Origin: Vitis vinifera
Taxonomy: Eukaryota; Streptophyta; Magnoliopsida; Vitales; Vitaceae
Assembly (NCBI RefSeq): GCF_030704535.1
Contig: NC_081819.1
Span: 15,963,501-16,027,500, forward strand
DNA: 64,000 nt
Direction of reading: 5' to 3'
Each line of letters begins with the position of its first letter. Positions within the stretch are counted from its first letter, which is position 1. The notes under the pieces are model-generated. The model did no database searches. It saw nothing but the letters and a program-made list of their open reading frames with translations, and was not told the DNA's origin. Positions 49,201-58,375 of this stretch are shown here, piece by piece. A program made the translations under genes and the position numbers.

Positions 49201-52200
49201 TTTTGAAAATTGGATTGGACTGGCTTGTCAAACCGTCGACCGGAGGCCTTTTTGGTCTAGTTCCCCATTTTGAACCGTCTACCCATTGGACTAGTCTCGA
49301 ACCGCTTGAATCGGCGGTTGGATTGGTGAATCGGGTGAGCCAAATAGTTCTTCAAGAACCAAACGGGTCAACACCACCACCTTTTTATTTTGGGAAAATG
49401 GGCCAAATTTCCCTCATAGCCCAATATTCAACGCCCACTCCTATCTTGCAAAATGGGTCATTAAGCCATACATTAAGCCCCATGGCCCAACAGTCATTTA
49501 GTTTGTGATGGATGGGAAGAGGTTTCTAAAGCTCTTCATGTTTCCTCTCATTTCTGATGTAGGATCAATGTGAAAGAGTTTAAAGAAAAAATCAGCTTTG
49601 TTGTTGCAACAAGGGAGCTTGAACCATAGACCTCAAGTTCACAGTAGGATAATCTCTACGCTTTGCTATGCCTTTGCTTGTGTTGAAACCTTACAGGGAG
49701 CAACTACATAGGTTAATTCAAAAAATAATATAAATATACATAATACAATTTTTTTTCCATTTTCAATATATTTTCATATTTAAATATTTTATATATTTTG
49801 TTTAATAAATTTCAAATATTAATGCATTTATATAAAAATGAATAAATAATATTACAAATATTATTAATTTTTAATTATATATATTTAAAATATTTTAAAA
49901 TTATTATTTATTTTAATAAAATATAAATTATATATTTTTTACGTCACCAATTCAACTGTGGTTCAACCACCAGTCCGACCAGTGAACTGCGAATCGATAA
50001 CTTTTTCGGTTCAATGCTTGGTCCGGTTTTGAAAACATTTAACTTCAATTTGGCCAAAGATATAAAATAAGGGGAAAAAAATGAAAATTAGGTTACTAAT
50101 TGTGTGATTGTGTCATAGGCCCTGAGGAATCTAACACTTAGGCAAATACCAGCAGCCCAACACATGCATTTGAATCCACCTAATAAGTCAAGACGCATTT
50201 TAAGGCATCGTACATGATTTTGAGACTATAAGAAATAGGTGGTTAAATTATCTTCTTTTTTTCTTCATTAACAACATGTCCTTAGAAGTTTTGCTTCACC
50301 TCTCAAAGCTTTTATTTGATTAATTGAACTCTAGTTTCTTGTGTCAATCAAAGGCAAAACAAGCTCAATTGATTTCTCAATGTTTTTTTGATAGACAATT
50401 GATTTCTCAATGTTGTAATGCTCAATCAATCAAGCAGTTAATAAAATTGGTTTTCTTATTTATAAATCTTAACAAACATTTTTGTAGCAAGCAAGGGTTT
50501 TTGGTGACATTGATATTGTAATTTTCTCTCGGAAAACATACTCTATCAGCCCCCAAATACTAGTGAAATTGTGAGATCCAGACTTTTGCCTCCTCATTCT
50601 TTGAGAGAAAATCTCAAAATGATAGTAGAATAGGGCTCATATAGCTTATACCCATTCAAGGATTCAAGTGTCTGCTGATGGGCTTTGGTGTTTGTGTGTT
50701 ACGGATTTGTAGTTCAAATCTTTGACGTGTACCTAGCCATGGATCAATCTGTTGCTTTGTGCAAGTCATGGAAATGGTTCTTGCGTGTCATGAGAATGGT
50801 TCATTCGTGCTTTGCGATTTGACCTCAGATGCTGAGATTGGAGGATTCAAATTGGGTAATCAACACACCAGTATTTTTCCCTGTAAACTTATTGTGCACT
50901 ACTTTATCTTTATTAAGTGCTGCGGTTTTCCCCATTAGGTTTTCTCATAAATAAAAAAAAACTGTCCAGGATATTCTTTCACTTGATATGACAAAAACTA
51001 AGCTAATCAATTGAAGATAAAACGTGCCTTTGATATATTTGTGAAGATTGATAAATCTTGTTCAACTGATCTTTAGGTATTTATTTGGTGTGATTACTAG
51101 ACCTAATTAAATTGAATTCTTTAACTATTTGAGTTGGTAAAAGAACAAGTATGTTAAGACTTATTTGACTCCCTTTGAGCCAGCAAGTCTTATATTACCC
51201 AGAGTTTCTGGGTTTTTGGGTTTCTTTGCATGGTCATTCTCTGCAGCTTTTGGAGGATTCTTCATCATCCTTTTCTAGTAATTTTCCTGATTTATGTAAT
51301 GATGTTTCTCATTTTCTTATCAAGAAAAACGTTTAGTTTTCTCATCATGTCATCTTGTCAGGGAATCTGGTGAGCCAGGCAAGAGGAAGTCATATTTACC
51401 TCCTGAAAAGCAGTACTTGATTACTAGAAATGGTAAAACAAATACCTCTGGTTCTTTCTCTTTCTTTCTTATTATTTTTCTTTTAGTAACATTCCACGTT
51501 TGAGTGGTGGTTAATATTTGGCTATTATAAAGACTCTGAAGTGATGAGATTGACTATGGTTCCATTTCCACTTTTCCTTTTTGCCTTTTATTAGTTACCT
51601 TGTGATGGTTGAGTTTAGGCATTCTTTCCCCAGCTTACAGGGCCACCATGGGGAACCTTTGAAGTCATTCACTGGTGATGGAACATCTCCAATAAATAAT
51701 TTTATTATGCTTTAAAAAATTAATTTAACAAGGAATCTTCCATCTCCAACATGTCACAGTTTACTTGCCTTTTCCCCTTTTGGAAAAAATGCTCTATTTT
51801 TTGGATGATTAGGCTCTAATTGTTTGGTTGTTTTATTTATTTATTTATTTTCTAAGTGAGATATATCATAGGTGGAATCATAGATATCAGTATGGAGGAA
51901 AACTTCCAGCAGCTCTTTTTTAGATTATTACTATTATCCAAAATCTATTTTTAGCTTCTTCCAATTGGTAGGGTTCAAAGCAATGATCAACTGTTTGCTT
52001 ACTTTTTCAGTCCCTTGCCTGCGAAGGGCTGCATCTGTTGAAGAAGAATACGAAGCTGCGGGTGGGGAAGTTCTTCTTGATAATGAAGATAATGATGGCT
52101 GGTTAGCAACCCATGGGAAACCAAAAGGTACCTATTTTTTTTGGATAAGAAACTGTTGTAACAAATGTAAGAAGGACAACGTGTTCCTTCAGGTACAAAA

Positions 52201-55200
52201 ATATCATTTATCTACTCCATTCTCTGAACCATGCACTGAAATAAAAACAAGCACCAATCTATTAGCTTAAGTCAGAGGTCTGCCTTATCCAATGTTATAC
52301 ACCCAACTCCCATCTTGCCTTCTCTAGCCCATGAAATCATCTTGGATTAATAACATCTATCAAGTTGACATTTATCATTTATCTTGGATTAATAACATCT
52401 ATCATCTTGCCTTACAATTTGATAGTGATCCCCCTCCTGAAAGGCACCAAAAATACCATAATATATCATAACCATGGTCTCTGAAAATGCCACCAATGGT
52501 AATAGTACTTAGATTTCCATGAAAGACAGTGCTTGGGAAGGAGATTGATTATTTTTCATAGACAGTGTTTGGGAAGGATGATTGATTATCTTTCATTTGT
52601 AAGATAGAAAACAGATTCACTGGAGAATTCACCACTGGATCTAAAGATCCAATGTCCACTTAGTCGTTGATGCCATGTTACTTCTTGAAGTAGTATGTTT
52701 GAGTGTCTTAAGTTTAAGCTTTTGAAATTTAACTGTCTTTTCTGTAGAAACTAAAGGTGATGCAGAAGAGAACTTACCTTCAATGGAGACTTTAGATATC
52801 AGCAAGGATAAGACCATAAAGTCAATCCCCACTTACTTTGGGGGTGAGGAGGAAGAAGATATTCCTGACATGGCAGATTATGAAGAAACTGACAATGTTG
52901 TTGAAGCAGATGCTGTAAGTTGTGATCCTGTATACTAATCTTTATGAAAAATGTTAACTATATGTAGGGAGCAATGTTGCTATTTTTAATTTTGTCTGCA
53001 AATCTGCCCAAAAAATGATGGTGCTAGTTTCTATTAAATTTCCAGATCAATGAAGCATTTCTTGAATTGTGTAATGCATGCATTGCAGTGTATCATTAAA
53101 AAATGAAAGGAAAAAAAAGGAAGAACTAGAATACAAGTTATAGAAATTACATCCTCCTTAGAGGAAATTCCAGATCTGTAGTTGGGTGATGACCCACCTT
53201 GGTATCCTTCTTGGCTTTGCCCCTGTACATGTCTATTGAACCTGGCTTAATCTATTTGATGGGTCTATGGCCATCAAACATTTTCTTAGAAATAATTTTC
53301 TGAAAATTCTTGTAGTTTGCAAATTACTAGTGCTTGTTGATAACATTTTCTGCATTTGGTTAAATTGCTCACTAGCAACCTTGTTAATGAAGATTTCTTA
53401 TTTTGGGTTCTTAGGCCTTGAAATGTTAAAGAGTAAGCCTTTGTTCTAGCACTAAAAAAGAGGAAAGGCATTGTTGATAAGTGCAAAAACAATCTATTTT
53501 AATTCATGTTTTTAGTTTAGAACTTCAGATAATCGTGTATATTCATGTCAACTGGCCCTGCTTTGAACAATGGCTTCCTGGTTTAATATCTATGCAGAAT
53601 CAATATTGACTCAGAAACATCCTTTACAAGGTTAAACATTTCCTTAGTGTAAATTCAATCACATTTAAAGTTGTTTTTCTTGTTGTTGCTGCTGCTGTTA
53701 TTCTTTTAAGGGAAAACAGAAACATACTTCATAAGTTGGACATAGGAATAAGTTCGATTTCCTTTTATACCTGATTAAAAGTGTCAAAATGGAGAGATTT
53801 GTTAGCTAACTTATTATTAAATCAGTGCATAACAAATTTTGTTGAGAAAGCAGATCTGTCATCTGATGAGGCAATGAGGATTAATTTACTGCATAATTGA
53901 AAAGATCTATAAAAGGATTCCAATGGACATTTTAGACATGACTGTGACTTTAGGTTAGATATTATTATGCCTACTGGGTAACATTCATGGTCAAGACCAA
54001 TGATACTGTAGGCCAACAAACCATGTTCTGATCTCTTGCATAGAATGATAATAATATTTTGTTATTATAATCATCTAATTCAATGCATATGGTTGTATTA
54101 TTTTTTTGTTTCACTAGTTAATTATACAATTTACGTAGTTACAAATTTAATTTGCTGTGAATTGTGGTGTACATGTACCCATAATTAATGCAGGCAACAC
54201 TTCAAATGCCATATCTTGTTGCACATGAACCTGATGACGACAATATTCTACGAACTCGAACCTATGATGTCAGCATCACGTAAGATAATTCAATTTTATG
54301 ATTAATTTATTTTCTTTACGGTAGTGCGAACTAATATCTGATTGCTTTATAGCTGGCTATGTCATAAGACCTTATAACTTCTCTATTTTCATTTGATTTA
54401 AATTGGAAAATAGAGGAAGTCAAACACTTGGTCCCTTCAAATTTCTAAGATCCTCTTTTTTATTTTGTTTTTATTTTTTTTCCTTTTCCCCTCTTTTGTG
54501 ACATCTTTAGAGTTGATTATCTCAGAATGATGGAGCACAATTGAAATTATTGTGTGTGTGTGTGTGTGTATAAGGACCATGTCTTATTTTTGGTTGGAGA
54601 GGGAGTTGATTATCTCAGGTTCAACAAGTCTCATACTTCACCATGGGGCAATGCCATAACGGGTTTTTTCCCCCTCTTTTATTATCCATTTAATGATTGA
54701 TACCAGGAGTTCATTCCATGGCATTAATTTGGTTGATTTTGCCTTGTTTCCAGGTATGATAAATATTATCAAACTCCTCGTGTGTGGCTTACTGGATATG
54801 ATGAGGTACATCCTTGTGTATTTTCGATGTGGCTTATGTTTCTACAGACATGTCTACTTATGTGATTTCAGGGTTTTTCCCCTGTTTTATTAGAAGATAT
54901 TGCTTTTGGTTTATGAATCAATGCTTTTTTAATTCCTTTCTTTTCCTTCTTCCTTTTAAATTTTGAAATGTGGTTGATTTACCTGCATTCAGACTACTAT
55001 ACCACAAAAGAAGAAAAAAGAAAAAGAACAGGACAATGTATTTGGGTTTTATTAACTGGCCCAAAAGAATGAAGATTTGAGCTTAAGTTTCTATTTCCAT
55101 TGATTTCCTAATGAGCTAAGCTTGAGCCATTAAAAGATCTGCCTGTTTGAGCCCAACTCAATTTATTGGTGGCATGCGTGTTTGTTCATACCATTTTTAT

Positions 55201-56651
55201 AGTTATTTGTTTTTCTTTTATTCCTATTACATGGACTTGAACCTGGAATCTCTGTTATCCACCCCCTAGCCCATGCCACTTGGCCCAGACCCCAAGGGTG
55301 TGTGCGCACGCACATGAAAATATTTGTAAACACGATGAAAGGGATAAATTTAAATTTTAGAATTAAGACCTATTCAAGGAATCTTTAAATTAAGTTTTAA
55401 AGTTAAAATAGGTTTTCAGTGGGCATCCTTCCATATTATTTTTTAAACTTAAATAGGCCTCATGTGCTGGCAATATTTTTTTCTTTTTGCAAACTTAAAT
55501 TAGAACCACATGACAAAACTGTGACTTCTGACTAAAATACAAACTCTGTGTAGGTAAGAAATCTGTATCTTCACCCTGCAGCGTTGTCTGAAACACTAGA
55601 CCACAGTTTGCCATCATAGCAAAAAAGTCCATTTTGAAGGATAGTTTGAAAAAAAATGCATATTTAGTATATTTTTTGGGCTAAAAAAACAAATTTTGAC
55701 TTTAAATAAGAGGCTGACAGAATTGTATTAGCCAAACTTAGAAAAGAGGAGTTCAAGCTTCAAAGCTTGCCTACATATTGTTTTTTATAAATTCGGTACA
55801 TTACTTGTGGTATGCCCTAAATTTCAGCAAATTAGGTTTGACACTCATTTCAACAAAATTTAGGTTGGTCACTCTTTCCTGGTACAAAGTCAGAAAATGC
55901 ATATACTGGTGATTCAGTTTGGCACTTCAATGGTTGCTAGAGCCTTGGAATACAGTCCTTTATTGGGAGGCATTTTGTAGTTGGAATTTTGATGGAATTT
56001 TTTTCTGCTTTATGCACACAACTATTTTAAACTAATTACCACTGTTATGCTACTTACTGGGATGCTCTTGGAACTTTGTGTTAGGCAAGGATGCCTCTAC
56101 AGCCCGAGCTTGTACTGGAAGATGTTAGTCAAGACCATGCACATAAAACAGTGAGTTGTCTCTGGTAAACTGTTTATTTTCTTTATTGTATTTGATTAAA
56201 TTTAAAGTTACTTGTTTAAATACAGGTAACCATTGAAGATCATCCTCACTTGCCTGGCAAGCATGCATCTGTACATCCCTGTCGACATGGGGCTGTGATG
56301 AAAAAGATCATCGATGTGCTAATGTCACGTGGAGTTGAACCAGAAGTTGACAAGTAATCTTCTTCCCACCATTTTGGTTATAAAACTGATTTATTTATCC
56401 TGCTACTAAAAAAATAATACCCGTGATTTTCCAAAGTATCTTTTGAATTGCAATGCAAATTATGCTATTTAAATGGTTGAGCTAAGATAAAATATTGGAT
56501 AGATAAATATCTGTATTGTGATAGACAATTTCATCTGGATTGCAATTTTTGTAGGTACCTTTTCCTATTCTTGAAATTTGTGGCCTCTGTGATCCCTACT
56601 ATTGAATATGATTACACCATGGACTTTGATCTTGGTAGCTCCAGTAGCTGA
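37258..56651 (+). CDS. ATG3: Autophagy-related protein 3, ATG8-PE conjugating E2-like enzyme
   Basis: Nine exons join in frame: 37258-37418, 51362-51432, 52011-52127, 52748-52914, 54194-54279, 54754-54805, 56085-56150, 56226-56353 and 56555-56651. Total 945 bp, 314 residues plus stop; plant ATG3 is about this length. All introns have GT/AG ends. Recognition rests on [20 protein letters not shown] at the start, [20 protein letters not shown] in exon 3, [46 protein letters not shown], and the catalytic HPC motif in [15 protein letters not shown] (Cys at about residue 259). The protein ends in a FDLGSSSS tail. The enzyme accepts ATG8 from ATG7 and transfers it to phosphatidylethanolamine on autophagic membranes. 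Exon 1 ends inside a Trp codon. The coding sequence shows no lesion. Intron 1 is about 13.9 kb because of nested LINEs. The gene is convergent with the HUB1-like gene downstream. Confidence 0.96.
39125..39900. repeat. Three degenerate copies of a ~150-bp repeat in ATG3 intron 1
   Basis: Blocks at about 39125-39260, 39305-39460 and 39735-39900 share AGAATG(G/A)GAAT, ATCCATTTC(T/C)AGAAAT, ATTCTCA/TTCTGGAAT and TTTA(G/T)ATGC in the same order. A weaker related block lies near 38790-38840. The pattern is of a MITE or minisatellite family of unknown type. Confidence 0.5.
40959..41010 (-). mobile_element. Micro-insertion of a LINE 3' tail with 20-bp target duplication
   Basis: AGGATGGATAAATTTCTTAT occurs at about 40960-40979 and exactly again at 40991-41010. 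Between the copies are only about 11 bases, CTATCAAAAAA. This equals the last bases plus poly-A of the LINE family next to it (old LINE 3' end CTATCAAAAAAA). The insert reads in the plus-strand sense, opposite to the host old LINE. The reading as an extreme 5'-truncated LINE insertion is inference from the match and the duplication. Confidence 0.6.
42269..42462. repeat. 152-bp tandem duplication inside the old LINE
   Basis: CCTCTTTTGAGTAAGGGATC occurs at 42269 and 42421. Unit 1 continues with ACAAGGATTCAAAGGACAAG and CATTTGCCACTCCT. Unit 2 is cut at 42462 by the younger LINE and resumes at 48674. The duplication must predate the younger LINE insertion. Confidence 0.85.
42488..42513 (+). repeat. 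26-base poly-G run near LINE 5' end
   Basis: An uninterrupted run of 26 G follows ATGGTAA. It can form G-quadruplex structures and is prone to replication slippage and sequencing error. Upstream ATGs at 42463 and 42481 share one frame, but ORF1 downstream of the run is in another; a run length of 24 or 27 would join them. Confidence 0.9.
42567..44840 (+). CDS. LINE ORF1 protein (DUF4283-type nucleic-acid-binding)
   Basis: The open frame reaches from 42474 to the TAA at 44838-44840. The listed start is a GTG; the true start is probably ATG 42463 or 42481, reached through the poly-G run in another phase. Upstream codons already look coding ([20 protein letters not shown]). The region around residues 190-350 ([53 protein letters not shown]) matches the DUF4283 domain of plant LINE/retroelement proteins. 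The C-terminal half is low in recognisable domains, and the end is a basic stretch ([20 protein letters not shown]) and a glycine tail from a second G run. The protein presumably coats LINE RNA. It ends 15 bases before ORF2. Confidence 0.8.
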   Translation: MEVSGKKQRGIIVERSRGFTSWIRFGESSLGWLLEGVETSCRGEGGQRFVKRWEDGGRKFRLECRTNDAGRFLLCSVVDSEAKRHCLVFPEGKGFLGGWALLAEKLRSIGILSRDETREEEIPHKTESKDGAPKGMKEKSYVEAVNTREVPRERRLGEAVWIQLGEEDVGKGREFLDSCLVGRWGETEMTDADLRDMEKWGKHHWKLQGEMRIARIGGCCCLFVFESKAEANNVLQRGFRRFKESVIHLKRWDPSVGCSQSREKVKEVWVRVMGLPLHLWNREVFKKIGDSCGGFIAMDESTGALKELQWARILVKVEGMGGPSSLQVVIGTSCYAIQLWWEMLPRMTDVIPAGMYGKGKKMEVREEEGGKTRASGAVEMVQAKGQLVKLTVPSEDGESSCIPALVTVSDMMQTRGVVAERQKDGGEFLKKEGTAIKTKDRSGWVLDSELEIRPSEETPVVTKEVSGLDLLGPHAKESKLKAQKGPTEEDHLEVRGPSLLGPIPSNFESVMGCAQVDTHKGSAGIGHPITHSTVPAGARAREACREETDGWTDGVLVGASQGSTFPDCNFKEITDEALKEEAARYTYSCTRDDFSFGERALYSSSRSGWVGTMVDPARGSDVGGLDMDPLRMIMTDGREAEVLGSSGMVFGTDGKEAEKVVGWDITEERNEGGEQCWQSSCLARFSRCLGMPTEGFEGEILLLLKRMKERKFQKGKKGNQDGRKKRKMESSKFERELRKLEWTVNYIGGERGGGGGG
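44818..44837 (+). repeat. 20-base poly-G run at the ORF1/ORF2 junction
   Basis: Twenty G directly precede the ORF1 stop TAA, so its length sets where ORF1 terminates. It mirrors the 26-G run at the ORF1 start. Confidence 0.9.
44856..48512 (+). pseudogene. LINE ORF2 polyprotein (endonuclease + reverse transcriptase), one in-frame stop
   Basis: It starts at ATG 44856 with [20 protein letters not shown]. The apurinic-type endonuclease domain shows [27 protein letters not shown] and SDHFPI within the first ~230 residues. Reverse transcriptase motifs follow: [83 protein letters not shown] and the catalytic [12 protein letters not shown]. The C-terminal part has the zf-RVT type region with W(K)[18 protein letters not shown] and [19 protein letters not shown] single TGA at 46536-46538 sits where LINEs have Arg (...DAV-R-IANEAID), most simply a CGA to TGA transition. 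Otherwise both halves are open for about 1,200 codons, so the copy is recent. Confidence 0.9.
48674..49050 (-). mobile_element. Old LINE, 5' part, minus strand (displaced by the younger LINE)
   Basis: It continues the minus-strand LINE of 40197-42462 beyond the inserted element. The minus strand again reads [20 protein letters not shown], and further upstream remnants of the ORF2 linker (FWDAKE near 49020-49035). It fades out near 49050, so the old LINE was 5'-truncated within ORF2. Confidence 0.8.
49199..50035. mobile_element. Non-autonomous DNA transposon-like element (TTTTGAAAA ends)
   Basis: The left side reads GGTTTTGAAAATTGGATTGG. The right end, reverse-complemented, reads TTTTCAAAACCGGACCAAGC. 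Both are followed by AACCG motifs, giving imperfect inverted termini of roughly 30 bases like a common plant hAT-type MITE family. The interior is AT-rich with no transposase. The flanks do not show a convincing 8-bp duplication. Confidence 0.45.
50366..50412 (-). mobile_element. Micro-insertion of a LINE 3' tail with 17-bp target duplication
   Basis: CAATTGATTTCTCAATG occurs at 50366-50382 and exactly again at 50396-50412. The intervening ~13 bases TTTTTTTGATAGA are the reverse complement of TCTATCAAAAAAA, the 3' terminus of the local LINE family. It therefore looks like a minus-strand LINE insertion that kept only about five or six element bases plus poly-A. Confidence 0.6.
52337..52580. 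repeat. Two short tandem duplications in ATG3 intron 3
   Basis: ATCTTGGATTAATAACATCT recurs at about 46-bp spacing near 52337-52405. A second pair, GACAGTG(C/T)TTGGGAAGGA, recurs at about 42-bp spacing near 52524-52580. Both are non-coding slippage-type duplications. Confidence 0.75.
54548..54570. repeat. (GT)n microsatellite in ATG3 intron 5
   Basis: About ten GT units, simple repeat in intronic sequence. Confidence 0.85.
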
Positions 56652-57985
56652 TCTTAAGGTAAGGTAAAATCCTTTTATTCCTGTTCATGCAAGTATTAGA
56701 TGGGATCCATGAGAGCTAATGGGGAGATATTCTTCTCATTCATGTCAATTTTTTAATAAAGCTTTAAAATATTTTAAGCTAATAAAAGTTCCCAGCTTTT
56801 GGCTCATGTTTGTAATAAAATTTCTGTTCAATATTGCATGTCTGAAGTGTAGGCTGATTGTTGCAGATTTAGATTTGAGATCCAGGCTGAAGTAAATTAA
56901 ATTAGAGATGGGAGGGGAAGTAGGGAACTGCTCAGAAAAGCCCATTTCTCAGGGTGAAGCCACTTTGTACATATGGGTCCCACATATATATATATATGAT
57001 GTCTTTCAGATGTTTATACCTGTGATGAGGATGGAGCATGTCGTTGGATGACAATTGTTTGGTGTGTACTGGAATGATAACACTATTTATGGAGTCAATG
57101 AATTTAGGGTATATGTGCAGTCTGTAAACGAAACCACGTTGATGCATATAAAGACTTCTGTGTTTTAAATTCAATCATTTCATATTTTGGTGTATTTAAC
57201 TACTGCACAAAAATGAGAGGTGGCACATTGTTATTAGGCTAGTGCCATCGCCATGTTATTTAGTGTGATGGTTGACACGTGATGTGCCCGCTTAGTTTGT
57301 TTACCAGAGTTTTACCTTAAGATGATTTCCAAATTTTAGGCTGCCAAATAACCGACTTGGGTTCCAGTTACAGCCTTCCCTTTTAGGTAAGCTTATATTG
57401 TTCAATAAAATTGAAAATCTCATTAAAGATGCCAACTCCAAACCATTCCAGATCTTCTCTATGATGCAAAGTCGAGAAACCTGAATGTTTTTGCTTGGAT
57501 GGCAGAAGGCAAGAAATATCTAACCATGTTCACAGGAGTAAAAAATGGAAAATCCAAACCAACATTCTCAGAAGACAAACAGAATGAGAATAAAATTATA
57601 ATCTAAAATAGAAAAACAAGCTACAAGTGTATGACAATAAAGAAATGGAGTGAACTTTATGATATTGAGATCAAACAATGAATAAATGATGTTATATCAC
57701 TTGTGAATCCTTTTTCAAATGCTACCACATCTACAGACACTACTGGGTACACCGAGGAAAATTAAAGAACTATTAGTATGGGCTTATAAAACAACAAAAA
57801 TAAACGTGCAGCAGAGCAATATCTGATCAATCTGTGCTGGGAAAACTAAGCTGATGATTTTGCTCCGCTTTAAGCTGAATTAAGCTCTTGAAATAGAGAT
57901 AAGAAATGGATATCGTACATTCTGAAGCAACTTGCAATGAAATTCGCGACAGGATGCGTTTACCAGGCTTTTAGGCAACAATATT
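56652..57985. other. ATG3 3' untranslated region and convergent intergenic spacer
   Basis: No other gene is seen between the ATG3 stop and the HUB1-like 3' end. AATAAA-like hexamers occur near 56755 and 56813, so the ATG3 transcript end probably lies within the first few hundred bases. A short (TA)n is present near 56984-56995. Confidence 0.5.
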
Positions 57986-57991
57986 TTTATT
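57986..57991 (-). terminator. Candidate polyadenylation signal of the HUB1-like gene
   Basis: TTTATT on the plus strand is AATAAA on the minus strand, about 385 bases past the HUB1-like stop codon. Position and sequence fit; no transcript evidence is available. Confidence 0.3.
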
Positions 57992-58375
57992 CAATTATAT
58001 GGTTGTCCAACCTCCATTGGCCTTCACATATAGCTTTTGGATTGGTTCTGATAAAATCTGCAAATAATAAATTCAAAGATTCCAGTCGCTCCAAGCAGTA
58101 AAATTAAATAAAGAGACAAACATCATAAGTACAGTGAAATTCAACAAACTACTTGAAAATCAATAACCACGACTCCAAATCTATGATGATTTGTGCTGGT
58201 TGAATCAAGGCGGGTAGGAACTTCCACCAATTCAGGTCAATGTATCTGTCTCTAAGATAAACAATACACATGAACCTGAAGGGTACCAAACGTAGGGACT
58301 TTCCACATTCCACCAAAAGAAGCTGGTGTTAATCCCATAAATGAGCAGCAGAGAGCACAGTTTCCCTGGTCCCTT

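Larger units (their letters stand above)
37419..51361 (+). other. Giant intron 1 of ATG3 (13,943 bp)
   Basis: Donor GTAATTT follows a split Trp codon and acceptor TTGTCAG precedes the completing G. The intron holds an old minus-strand LINE, a nearly full-length sense LINE, LINE-tail micro-insertions, a MITE-like element and degenerate repeats. Stretches 37420-39120 and 50040-51361 show nothing further recognisable apart from the micro-insertion at 50366-50412. Confidence 0.9.

Noticed and set aside
52137-52160. Possible third LINE-tail micro-insertion (T-run followed by GGATAAG)
   Set aside because: No duplicated flank is present and the element bases do not match the LINE tail exactly.
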